Assembly: GCA_025964775.1 (NCBI GenBank)
Contig: JAOPYE010000029.1
Coordinates: 62,001-126,000 of the forward strand
Source: Marmoricola sp.
GTDB lineage: Bacteria; Actinomycetota; Actinomycetes; Propionibacteriales; Nocardioidaceae
Direction: 5' to 3'
Length of the DNA: 64,000 nt
The position numbers were made by a program, and so were the translations under genes. A model generated the notes under the pieces. That model was not told the DNA's origin, searched no databases, and worked only from the letters and a program-made list of their open reading frames with translations. Every line of letters starts with the position of its first letter. Position 1 is the first letter of the stretch. Of this stretch, positions 45,068 to 53,088 are shown piece after piece.

Positions 45068-46113
45068 ATCAACCCCCCCAGGACCTGGCTCGTGAGCAGC
45101 TCGACGGCCTCGCGCGGGTCCGGGCCCACGGGAGCGCCGACGTATGCTTCGGTGAAGCCGGCACCGCGGGCGTAGTCGAGCAGCTCACCGAGTGCCGAGA
45201 CGCAGTCGTCGGGGGTCCCCGAGACCACGAGCTGGTCGGCGACCGCCTGGGGCAGCAGTTCGGCTGCCCGTGCGACGCTCTCGCCGTCGTGCACCGCGGC
45301 CCGGGTCGCTGCGTAGTCGGCCTGCTCGAAGCCGACCCGCTCGAGGTTCTCGTGCGGCTGCTGCGCGACGATCAGCGTCGCCTGCCGCCGGGCCGCGGCG
45401 TTCGCGGCGTCGCGGTCCTTCGAGACCGAGATGTTGACGCCGTAGATCCGGGCGAAGTCCGGACGGGTGCTGCGGCTGCGTCCGACGTCGAGGCTGTCGA
45501 GATTGCTGACCGCGTCGAACTGTCCGCACCGGAACGCAGCCAGGCTGTGTGCCGGGAAGTTGCTCGCACAGATCACACCGTCGGCAAGCTCGCCCGCCAT
45601 CTCCAACACCTTGGGCCCGGCTCCGGCAACGATCACCCGGACGTCGGCGTTGTCCACCCAGGGAAAGTCGACCTTGCCGTCCGGGCGCATCCGAAGCCGG
45701 GCGCAGGTCAACGGGTAGTCGCCGAGCCGGACGTGCTCGCCGCGCCACAGCGCCCGGCAGAGCCCGATGAGCTCGGCGACGCTCTCGACCGGGTTCTCCC
45801 GCGGCATCAACGCGCTCACCAGACCGCCGCCGGTGCCGATACCCATGCTGACCTGGCGACCCGGGGGCATGAATTCGGCAAGAGTGGCCATCGTCGAGGC
45901 CTGCTCGAGCGGGTTGCGGCCAAACGGGAAGGTCACGGCCGTGCCGACCCCTGCACCCGTTCGTGCGGCGACGGCGCCGAGGATCGCGGCGACGCTGCGG
46001 GACTGCAATTGGTCGGTCACCCAGACCGTCTCGAATTCGCGCGCGGCCAGCTCGGCGACCTCGACCATCTCGGGCGCACCGGCCCAGGCGTGAAGTTGAA
46101 TGCCTCTGATCAT
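45064..46113 (-). CDS. LLM-class F420- or flavin-dependent oxidoreductase
   Basis: The 349-residue TIM-barrel protein has the luciferase-like order FETVWVTDQLQSRSVAAILG, GTAVTFPFGRNPLEQASTMA, MGIGTGGGLVSALMPRENPV and VIVAGAGPKVLEMAGELADG. These are typical of the F420-dependent branch (Mer/FGD-like). It is the first gene of the nine-gene operon and has a dyad-containing promoter region upstream (46133-46158). With FbiC, CofC and F420 reductase nearby, F420 is the likely cofactor, but FMN use cannot be excluded. Confidence 0.85.
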   Translation of the reverse strand: MIRGIQLHAWAGAPEMVEVAELAAREFETVWVTDQLQSRSVAAILGAVAARTGAGVGTAVTFPFGRNPLEQASTMATLAEFMPPGRQVSMGIGTGGGLVSALMPRENPVESVAELIGLCRALWRGEHVRLGDYPLTCARLRMRPDGKVDFPWVDNADVRVIVAGAGPKVLEMAGELADGVICASNFPAHSLAAFRCGQFDAVSNLDSLDVGRSRSTRPDFARIYGVNISVSKDRDAANAAARRQATLIVAQQPHENLERVGFEQADYAATRAAVHDGESVARAAELLPQAVADQLVVSGTPDDCVSALGELLDYARGAGFTEAYVGAPVGPDPREAVELLTSQVLGGLM

Positions 46114-46132
46114 GTGAAGACTCGATTCATAT

Positions 46133-46158
46133 TACTGAACTTCGATCACTATATCGAA
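46133..46158. promoter_or_regulatory. Operator candidate of the main catabolic operon
   Basis: TACTGAAC (46133-46140) precedes the dyad TTCGAT-cactat-ATCGAA (46141-46158), 20 bp upstream of the LLM start. TACTGAAC followed by CGAT...ATCGAT recurs at 58371-58392 in front of the thiolase gene. A shared site for the island IclR regulator is the simplest reading. Confidence 0.45.
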
Positions 46159-46180
46159 CAGACTAGTTACAGACATGCCG

Positions 46181-46498
46181 TCAGGTCAAGAGGTACTCGG
46201 GCGTGGTCAGGTACGTCGTCGAGATCGACCCGATCAACGGACCGTCCTGCTCGGTGGCCGCCTTGATCGCGAGCCACCGCGGATCCGCGCTGAAGCCCGC
46301 CCAGAAGTCCTGAGCGTCCTGCACGGTCCCGAAGCGGGTCAGGTAGACGATCCGGTGACGGTCGTCGGTGACGTGCCAGAAGTTCTGCACATCGAGCCCC
46401 ACCTCTCGAAAAAGATCGAAGGTCAACTCGGCGAACCGGTGGTGCAGGTCCTCTGCGCGCCCCGGCAGTGCGACGTACTCCCTGAGCTCGTGGATCAT
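46181..46498 (-). CDS. NIPSNAP-family alpha-beta barrel protein
   Basis: The 105-residue protein starts MIHELREYVALPGRAEDLHH and contains VYLTRFGTVQDAQDFWAGFS, as in NIPSNAP proteins of dimeric ferredoxin-like fold. These often accompany aromatic or terpenoid catabolic genes but lack a defined reaction. It is the second gene of a pair with the F420 reductase, overlapping by 4 bp. Confidence 0.85.
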   Translation of the reverse strand: MIHELREYVALPGRAEDLHHRFAELTFDLFREVGLDVQNFWHVTDDRHRIVYLTRFGTVQDAQDFWAGFSADPRWLAIKAATEQDGPLIGSISTTYLTTPEYLLT

Positions 46499-47157
46499 CG
46501 CTCGACTCCGACGATCGAGAGCCCCGAGCGCGCCTTGTAGCGCCGATTGATGTTGATCAGCACCGCGGTCAGCGGCTCCAGCTGGCTTGCCACGCGCAAC
46601 GCGCCGGCGTCGATGCCGGCCCGCCCGGTCACGGCGGCAGCAAGCTCGATCACGGTGGACTTAGCTTCCTGGTCATCCCCGCAGACCAGCACGTCCTCGT
46701 GGTCCAGCAGTCCGTCGCTCTCCCAGAGGCTGACGGCAGATAGGTGATGGAACGCGCCGACCACGCGAGCCCCCGGGACGATGCCCTGGGTCTGCTCGGC
46801 GGCGCTGCCTTCGTCGACGCGCATCCCGTAGGCACCACGGCCGTCGAAGCCGAGCGGGTTGACGCAGCTGACGATCACCTTGCCGTCGAGGTCGTCGGCG
46901 AGGGACTCGATCAGTTCGCGGTGGCCGTCCCACGGCACGACCACCAGGACGATGTCGGCCACGGCAGCAGCCGTGGCGTTGTCGGCGCCGGTGATGTTTC
47001 CACCAGTCCGTTCGTGCACCTCGTCAGCCGTGGCGATGGCTCGCTCGGCCGACCGCGATCCGAGGACGACCGCATGACCGGCCTGGACGAGCCAGCGCGC
47101 GAGTCCTCGACCCTGGGGTCCGGTGCCACCGATGACAGCGATTTTGTAGATGCTCAT
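46495..47157 (-). CDS. F420H2:NADP+ oxidoreductase (NADPH-dependent F420 reductase, NpdG/Fno-like)
   Basis: The 220-residue protein has the Fno Rossmann motif IAVIGGTGPQGRGLARWLVQ, the NADP-selective GSRSAERA segment, and PWDGHRELIESLADDLDGKV, characteristic of F420-dependent NADP reductases. It regenerates F420H2 from NADPH for F420-using enzymes. I chose the ATG at 47157. In the npd picrate/dinitrophenol cluster the equivalent protein is NpdG, also next to an IclR regulator and LLM hydride transferases. Confidence 0.92.
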   Translation of the reverse strand: MSIYKIAVIGGTGPQGRGLARWLVQAGHAVVLGSRSAERAIATADEVHERTGGNITGADNATAAAVADIVLVVVPWDGHRELIESLADDLDGKVIVSCVNPLGFDGRGAYGMRVDEGSAAEQTQGIVPGARVVGAFHHLSAVSLWESDGLLDHEDVLVCGDDQEAKSTVIELAAAVTGRAGIDAGALRVASQLEPLTAVLININRRYKARSGLSIVGVER

Positions 47158-47249
47158 GTTCGTTCCACCTTGTTCTGGGCAGGGCAGCGCCACCCGAGGA
47201 CGCCACGGCGAGCCGCGGTCGGCGGGGTTGGTGCTGCGGGATCAGTCGG

Positions 47250-48008
47250 TCAGCGTGCTGCGTTCCCGACTGTTGGATAGTCAGCAGGGACGTTCCCGCC
47301 GCTGCTGGTGGTAATGGAATTGGCCGCCTCGACGATGTACTCGGCCACTTGTTCGACGCCTTCAGGCGTCAGGTCAGCTCCCATGGCGAGCAGGGTGATG
47401 TAGAGGCACGGACGGCCATCTCGGTCGAAGACCGGGAGGCCCACGACGTTGAGCTCGGGGCGGTACTCGCCCCACGCGACGTCGAAGCCCTGGGTACGGA
47501 TCCGAGCGATTGTCCTCTCGTCGGGGGCTGCATTCTTGGGCCCCGTCCCCGTGCCCCACGCCCACGCCAGTCGGTGGAGCAGCGGCGCTGTCCTGTCGAA
47601 CCGCTCCCCCACTCCGATCGTGATCTTGATGGCCTTGCGGCTCTCGATCTTCGCGATCGCGATGAAGTGCCCGTCCGGCATCGGCTGGATCGCCAGGCAG
47701 GCGAGCTCGGTCCTCTCGGCCAGCCGCTCCATGAACGGACGTGCCTCGTTGACCGCCGTCGTCCGGGTGATCGCTGCTACTCCGAACTCGACCAACATCG
47801 GGCCCAGGTTGTAGCGCCGGGTGTGCGGGTCGTAGCTCACCAGCCCCTCGGCGACCATCGTCCGGAGCAGGTTCGAGGCAGTGCTCTTTGCCAGAGCGCA
47901 GCACTCCGCCAGCTCGGTGAGGCTGGACCCGTTCGGGGTACGTACGAGTGCTTCGAGCACCCGGGTAGCCCGGGTCACGGCCGGAACCAGCTGGTCGTCG
48001 TTGCTCAC
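47250..48008 (-). CDS. IclR family transcriptional regulator
   Basis: The 252-residue protein has the IclR winged helix (SLTELAECCALAKSTASNLL, RTMVAEGLVSYDPHTRRYNL) and effector domain (ELACLAIQPMPDGHFIAIAK, YRPELNVVGLPVFDRDGRPC). It is the only specific regulator in the middle of the island and lies between the F420 reductase and transporter operons. A role in controlling both catabolic operons through the sites at 46133 and 58371 is inferred. Confidence 0.93.
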   Translation of the reverse strand: MSNDDQLVPAVTRATRVLEALVRTPNGSSLTELAECCALAKSTASNLLRTMVAEGLVSYDPHTRRYNLGPMLVEFGVAAITRTTAVNEARPFMERLAERTELACLAIQPMPDGHFIAIAKIESRKAIKITIGVGERFDRTAPLLHRLAWAWGTGTGPKNAAPDERTIARIRTQGFDVAWGEYRPELNVVGLPVFDRDGRPCLYITLLAMGADLTPEGVEQVAEYIVEAANSITTSSGGNVPADYPTVGNAAR

Positions 48009-48053
48009 CTACATGTGCCTCTCTCTGGAAATACCTCACCTGACGGTAGCGGC

Positions 48054-48518
48054 TCAGCCGATCAGTTCGACGAAGTGAAACAGGGTTCCGTCCGGGTCTC
48101 GGGCGAACAGCAACTTCCAGCCCTTCACCCCCTGCGGGTCCATCACCGCCTGGGGCTCGCTGAGGAACTCGACCCCCTGCGCACTCAGCCGGTCGTACTC
48201 GCCCTGGATGTCGTCGGTCAGGATCGAGAACCGACACAGACCGGGGTGGATTAGATCTACCTCGGACCGGCCGGTAGCCCGGTCGTCGTGCCACTGGATC
48301 AGGTCCAGCAGCGCCTCGTCAGCCGAGTCGTTGGGCAGCCGCATGTGCGCGAACCGCAGCTTGCTGGCGCCTTCGAACATGAAGGCGCGGGCCAGGTTCG
48401 CATCGTCAAGCTCCTTGTCCTGGATGACCTCGAACCCGACCTTCGTGTAGAACTCGATCGTGGCATCCATGTCCATGACATTGATGCCCACGTGCCAGAA
48501 CCTCCGCACGTCACTCAC
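48054..48518 (-). CDS. VOC/glyoxalase-fold protein
   Basis: The 154-residue protein has the VOC start FWHVGINVMDMDATIEFYTK and end KLLFARDPDGTLFHFVELIG, with His, Glu and Glu positions for a metal. It may be an epimerase, dioxygenase or lyase on a pathway intermediate, for example a methylmalonyl-CoA epimerase-like step. It is the last gene of the Liv-importer operon with a 4-bp overlap. Confidence 0.88.
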   Translation of the reverse strand: MSDVRRFWHVGINVMDMDATIEFYTKVGFEVIQDKELDDANLARAFMFEGASKLRFAHMRLPNDSADEALLDLIQWHDDRATGRSEVDLIHPGLCRFSILTDDIQGEYDRLSAQGVEFLSEPQAVMDPQGVKGWKLLFARDPDGTLFHFVELIG

Positions 48519-49234
48519 TTCCTTTCCTCCTGTTGGTCTCTTGTTGCCTTCAGCACAAGGTGGCGCGAGAGCGCCTCGGGATCGGCGCGCGCCTGGTCGC
48601 CCGTGACCGAGACGTCGATGTGACCGCGGGCCATCACGAGGACGCGATCCGCGACGGTCAGTGCAAACGACAGGTTCTGCTCGACGAGCAGTACGCCGGC
48701 ACCCTCGGCCCGCAGCTCGCCGATGACCTTGGTCAGCGCACGCAGGACGTGCGGCGACATCCCTTCGGAGGGTTCGTCGAGCAGCAGCAGCGTCGGGCCG
48801 GTGGCCAGGGCCCGGGCCATCGCCAACGCGCTCTGCTCGCCACCAGAGAGGCTGCGCGCCCGGGTGTTGCGGCGTTCGGCCAGCCGTGGGAAAACGCTTG
48901 CGACCCTTTCCAGGTCCCAGCCCCGAGGTCGACGGGCGAGCGAGAGGGTCTGGTCCACGGTCAGGGAGCCGAAGACCCGTCGCCCCTGCGGCACGACAGC
49001 AAGACCGAGACCGTTGCGCGCGTGCGCAGCCGCCTTGGTGACGTCGCGCCCGGCGAGTTCGACGGACCCGGCCCGTGCTGGGAGCAAGCCCATCAAGGTG
49101 TTGACCAAGGTCGACTTCCCAGCGCCGTTGCGTCCGACGAGCGCGACCACCTCACCGGCAGCGACATCGAGATCCAGTCCTCGGACGATCTCGATCGACC
49201 CGTAGCCGGAGCGAAGTTCCCTAACCTGCAACAT
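48515..49234 (-). CDS. livF: Branched-chain-type ABC importer ATPase (LivF-like)
   Basis: The 239-residue ATPase has Walker A ALVGRNGAGKST, signature SLSGGEQSALAMARALA, Walker B LLLLDEPSEGMSP and the LivF-type text VVPQGRRVFGSLTV. It pairs with the LivG-like ATPase whose end it overlaps. AGGAGG precedes the ATG at 49234. In this setting it likely imports the aromatic or acidic substrate of the island rather than amino acids. Confidence 0.92.
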   Translation of the reverse strand: MLQVRELRSGYGSIEIVRGLDLDVAAGEVVALVGRNGAGKSTLVNTLMGLLPARAGSVELAGRDVTKAAAHARNGLGLAVVPQGRRVFGSLTVDQTLSLARRPRGWDLERVASVFPRLAERRNTRARSLSGGEQSALAMARALATGPTLLLLDEPSEGMSPHVLRALTKVIGELRAEGAGVLLVEQNLSFALTVADRVLVMARGHIDVSVTGDQARADPEALSRHLVLKATRDQQEERK

Positions 49235-49991
49235 CAGCGTCCTCCTGCTCAGCGGTGCCACCGATGTAGACGTCCTCGACCAGGGCCGAGATCGCAGGGT
49301 CGTCCGCGCTACCGGTCCCTCGGATCGAGCCCTCCGACATCACCGTGACCGTGTCGGAGAGGGCGAGAGCCATGTCCAGGTCGTGCTCGATCAGCACGAT
49401 GCTGGTCTCCCGCGGGAGCCGCTCGACGAGTTCGCAGACCCGCGCCGTCTCCGTGGGCGAGAGACCCGCTGCCGGTTCGTCGAGGAGCAGCACGGCCGGC
49501 TCACCGGCGACCGCGAGGACCAGTTCGAGCTCGCGTCGCTCGCCGTAGGAGAGCGCGTGAACCGGCGCATGGCGGCGGTCCCCCAACCCCCAACGATCGA
49601 GCAGCTCAGACGCCGGCCGGTCCAGGCCACGCGAAGCGAGCGGACGGAACAGGTCCCGGCGTACCGGTAGCGACGCAGCCAGCGCGAGGACGACGTTCTC
49701 CTCAACCGTCATGGAGTGCATTAGGTTCGTGATCTGGAAGGTCCGTCCCATCCCGCAGTTGGCCCGGCGGCTCACATCCCAGCGGGTGACGTCGCGACCC
49801 AGCAGGGCGACCCGACCTTCCTGCGGGCGAAGGACACCGGTGAGGACGTTGAACATCGTCGTCTTCCCGGCGCCGTTCGGTCCGACGATGGCCCGACGTT
49901 CGCCCCGCTCGATCTGGATCGAGAGGTGCGACAGGATCTGGACGCCGCCCAGCTTGACGGAGATGTCGGTGGCCTCGAGGACGGGTCTCAT
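49221..49991 (-). CDS. livG: Branched-chain-type ABC importer ATPase (LivG-like)
   Basis: The 256-residue ATPase has Walker A AIVGPNGAGKTT, the LivG insert GMGRTFQITNLMHSMTVEEN, signature ALSYGERRELELVLAVA, Walker B LLLDEPAAGLSP and EHDLDMAL. It overlaps LivM by 4 bp and LivF by 14 bp. Energises import together with LivF. Confidence 0.93.
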   Translation of the reverse strand: MRPVLEATDISVKLGGVQILSHLSIQIERGERRAIVGPNGAGKTTMFNVLTGVLRPQEGRVALLGRDVTRWDVSRRANCGMGRTFQITNLMHSMTVEENVVLALAASLPVRRDLFRPLASRGLDRPASELLDRWGLGDRRHAPVHALSYGERRELELVLAVAGEPAVLLLDEPAAGLSPTETARVCELVERLPRETSIVLIEHDLDMALALSDTVTVMSEGSIRGTGSADDPAISALVEDVYIGGTAEQEDADVAG

Positions 49992-50965
49992 CGCGCACTC
50001 TCCATAGCCGGCTCACGAACGACCCAGCGTTGCCGCAGACGCTGAGCGAGCATCGGCGGGTTCACCATCGCGACGATGATGTAGATGACGCCCAGAACGA
50101 GCAGCCAGTGGTCGGTGTGCCGCTGGAGGATCTCCTGGAGCCAGATGACGCCGATCCCGGCAACGGCCGGACCCAGCAACGTGCCGGCACCGATGACCAC
50201 CATCAGCAGTGCCTGGATGGAGACCACGAAGTTCAGCTGCGCGGGGCTCACGAACTGGAGCTGGTAGGTGAGCAACGCTCCCGGGATCGCCGCGAGGACG
50301 CCGCTGATCACGAACGCCCCGAGCCGGTACGCCGTGGTCCGGTAACCGAGCGCGGCCATCCTCGACTCGCTGTCACGGATGCCGACCAGGACATGGCCGA
50401 ACGCAGAGTTGCGCACCATTCGCACCACCAGACAGATCAGGATCAGCGACAGCGCGGAGACCGTGAAGACGGTCTGGGGGGTGACCAGGTAGCCCTTGAA
50501 GGGGGCGATGCTCGGCGACAAGATGCCGACCAGCCCGTCGTCCCCCCCGGTGAGCTCTCGCCATTTGACCGCTAGGCCCCAGATCATCGCGGTGAACGAC
50601 AGCGTGATGATCTGGAAGTAGATCCCGCGGGTCCGCAGGCTCACCAGACCGAGCACCAGGGCGAGCACCCCGGACACGGCCGCGGCAAGAAGCAGGCCCA
50701 GCCATAGATTGTCCTGCCCCTGCTTGACCGCCAGGATGCCGACGGCGTAGCCCCCTGTTCCGTAGAAGGCTGCTTGCGCCAGGGACGGCAGGCCTGCGTA
50801 GGTGACCAGCAGGCTGAGGCTCATGCCGAGCCCGGCGCCGACGACGGCCAGCGACCACACCGAGAGCGAGTAGGTGCTCGATCCGTTGCGGATCAGCACG
50901 ACGGCAACACCTGCAAGGGCAAGGCCGATGACCAGGGCGCGGCCGGGCCCGTGACGCCTAAGCAT
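49988..50965 (-). CDS. livM: Branched-chain-type ABC importer permease (LivM-like)
   Basis: The 325-residue membrane protein has about nine to ten TM helices, the LivM segment SLAQAAFYGTGGYAVGILAV and the cytoplasmic loop RNSAFGHVLVGIRDSESRMA before the last helices. It overlaps LivH by 8 bp. Forms the channel with LivH. Confidence 0.92.
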   Translation of the reverse strand: MLRRHGPGRALVIGLALAGVAVVLIRNGSSTYSLSVWSLAVVGAGLGMSLSLLVTYAGLPSLAQAAFYGTGGYAVGILAVKQGQDNLWLGLLLAAAVSGVLALVLGLVSLRTRGIYFQIITLSFTAMIWGLAVKWRELTGGDDGLVGILSPSIAPFKGYLVTPQTVFTVSALSLILICLVVRMVRNSAFGHVLVGIRDSESRMAALGYRTTAYRLGAFVISGVLAAIPGALLTYQLQFVSPAQLNFVVSIQALLMVVIGAGTLLGPAVAGIGVIWLQEILQRHTDHWLLVLGVIYIIVAMVNPPMLAQRLRQRWVVREPAMESAR

Positions 50966-51821
50966 TGCGCATCAGCCCCTCCGGGCGGAACGCGAGCGTG
51001 AGCACCACGATCGCGAAGATCAGGAACAGCGACAGCTGAGGGAAGTACGCCTTGCCGATCGAGTCACCGATTCCGACGAGGATGCTGGCGATGAAGGCGC
51101 CCTGGAGGCTGCCCATCCCGCCGATCACGATGATCGGCAAGGTGTACAGGATGATCGTGTACTCGACTCCGGGCGAAGCACCGATGAAGGCCGAGCCGAG
51201 CAGCCCGGACAGGCCGATCAGGGCGAACCCGATCGCGAAGACCGATGCGAACAGCAGCTCCGGGTTGCGACCGATCGCCGAGAGCATCTCGTGGTCGTCC
51301 ACCCCTGCACGCACGGCGGAGCCGAACGACGTACGGCTCAGCAGCAGCCACAGGAAGACGGCCACCAGGATGCCGGCGACGACGAGCACGATCCGGTACT
51401 CCGTGACGGTGGCTCCTGCCACCGTCACGGAGCCGGAAACCAGGTCGGGCAGAGGCAGTGACTGGGCGAGACCGTGGTACCGGGCCTGCATGAGGTCGGA
51501 GATCACGTAGATGATCCCGAACGACAGCAGCACCTGAGGGAGCGGATTGGCACGCAGCCAGGCCCGTCCCCGCACGAACAGGGCGTAGAGCAGCGCACCC
51601 AGCGCGGCGGCAGAGCCGAGCGCCATTCCGGCAGCTGCCCAGTACGAACCCGTCCGGGTGTAGGTCTCGATGGCCAGGTACGCCGTGAACAGGTACACAC
51701 CACCGTGTGCCAGGTTCACGTAACGCGCCAGCCCGAAGATCAGGGTCAGCCCGGACGCCAGGATGAACAGCAGCATCCCGAACGCCAGTCCGTTGACCGT
51801 GACCGCCAGCCACTGCCCCAT
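50958..51821 (-). CDS. livH: Branched-chain-type ABC importer permease (LivH-like)
   Basis: The 287-residue protein has about eight TM helices, the LivH start GLAFGMLLFILASGLTLIFG and ARYVNLAHGGVYLFTAYLAI, and the loop SFGSAVRAGVDDHEMLSAIG. I chose the ATG at 51821, two bases after the LivK stop; the longer frame upstream is not membrane-like. Partner of LivM. Confidence 0.93.
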   Translation of the reverse strand: MGQWLAVTVNGLAFGMLLFILASGLTLIFGLARYVNLAHGGVYLFTAYLAIETYTRTGSYWAAAGMALGSAAALGALLYALFVRGRAWLRANPLPQVLLSFGIIYVISDLMQARYHGLAQSLPLPDLVSGSVTVAGATVTEYRIVLVVAGILVAVFLWLLLSRTSFGSAVRAGVDDHEMLSAIGRNPELLFASVFAIGFALIGLSGLLGSAFIGASPGVEYTIILYTLPIIVIGGMGSLQGAFIASILVGIGDSIGKAYFPQLSLFLIFAIVVLTLAFRPEGLMRNA

Positions 51822-51823
51822 GG

Positions 51824-52999
51824 CTACTGCTCGCCGTCGAACGTGCCGAGGACCTTGTGGTCCAGACGCTTCGGGCCCTTGACGACTTCGTACAGCAGTC
51901 CCTTGAGCACCGGGTAGTGGGTCGAGGCGTTGAATGAGAAAGCACCCCACGGAGCCTCCACGTGCGCTCCGGCGATCGCCTTCAGGAACGAGTCACCGGA
52001 CTCGCGTGAGTCCTTGATGGCCTGCTCGATCACCTGGGCCGTCGTCCAGGCGTTCGCCTGGACGAAGTTCGGCGTCACTGCCGGCGGAGCGACCGCAGAC
52101 ATGGCTGCGGTGAAGGCCTCGTCGGCCGGGCTGTCGGTGCCGGTCTCGGAGTAGTGGAAGACGCCTTGCACACCGATGGCGGCGTCGCCGATCTGGTCCA
52201 GGACCAGCCGGGAGACGATCGGGCCGAGGCCGATCAGCTGCGCCTTGTCCTTGAGCCCGGCTGCCGCGTACTGCTTGACCAGCCGTACCGCGTCAGCGCC
52301 CCCGAAGAATCCGAAGACGACGTCAGCGTCGGAGATCTGGGACAGGAACGGGCCGTAGTCGGAGGTGTCCAACGGTGGGTACAGCTCCTTGACGATCGCG
52401 CCCCCGGCGGCGGTGAACCCTTCCTTGAACCCGTCGGCCACGTTGTGGCCCTGGACGAAGTCGCTGGAGAGGATGACGGCCTTCTTGTAGCCGAGGTTCT
52501 TGGCGGCGTACTCACCGAACGGCTTCGTCAGCTGCTGGGGGTAGAACCCCACCGAGTACGCCGTGCTGAACTTGCCCAGCCCACCTGGGCCGGGGATCGG
52601 CGCGATCAGCGGGATGCCGAGGCTCTGGAGGTACGGAGCGACAGCAAGGGTCGCCGCACCGTTGACACAGCACACCACGACGTCCGCACCGTCCTCCTGG
52701 ACGAGCTTGCGCACCTTGGTGAGGGCGGTCTGTGGGTCGCCGCCGTCGTCCTCGGTCAGGAACTTGATCCCGGACGGCGCTCCCTGGTGGCCGAAGACAC
52801 CCTTCATCACGCCGCCGAGGACCGGGCCGTAGAGGCCGTACACCCCGCTGGAGGGGGCGACCAGACCAACGGTCACCTCCTTGCCCGCGGGCTTGCCGCT
52901 GGCACCGGGTCGTCCGCCGCCGGCGCTGGTGCTGCCGCACCCGGCGAGCAGCACCATCGCGGCGCTGACGCAGAGCGCGATCCACATGCGTGGTCTCAT
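51824..52999 (-). CDS. livK: Branched-chain-type substrate-binding lipoprotein (LivK-like)
   Basis: The 391-residue protein has a signal peptide and lipobox LLAGC (about residues 17-21), then a type I periplasmic fold with VGLVAPSSGVYGLYGPVLGG and KFLTEDDGGDPQTALTKVRK. It is the first gene of the importer operon, so it is made in highest amount. Homologous binding proteins in catabolic clusters bind aromatic acids or urea/amides as well as amino acids. Ligand unknown. Confidence 0.9.
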   Translation of the reverse strand: MRPRMWIALCVSAAMVLLAGCGSTSAGGGRPGASGKPAGKEVTVGLVAPSSGVYGLYGPVLGGVMKGVFGHQGAPSGIKFLTEDDGGDPQTALTKVRKLVQEDGADVVVCCVNGAATLAVAPYLQSLGIPLIAPIPGPGGLGKFSTAYSVGFYPQQLTKPFGEYAAKNLGYKKAVILSSDFVQGHNVADGFKEGFTAAGGAIVKELYPPLDTSDYGPFLSQISDADVVFGFFGGADAVRLVKQYAAAGLKDKAQLIGLGPIVSRLVLDQIGDAAIGVQGVFHYSETGTDSPADEAFTAAMSAVAPPAVTPNFVQANAWTTAQVIEQAIKDSRESGDSFLKAIAGAHVEAPWGAFSFNASTHYPVLKGLLYEVVKGPKRLDHKVLGTFDGEQ

Positions 53000-53088
53000 T
53001 GCGATCTCCTCATTTAGTACAGTTGGTTGATCCGAGAACTTGTATTTCTCGACACGGAACGGCTCCGCGACGTGATGGGGGTGCCGGG

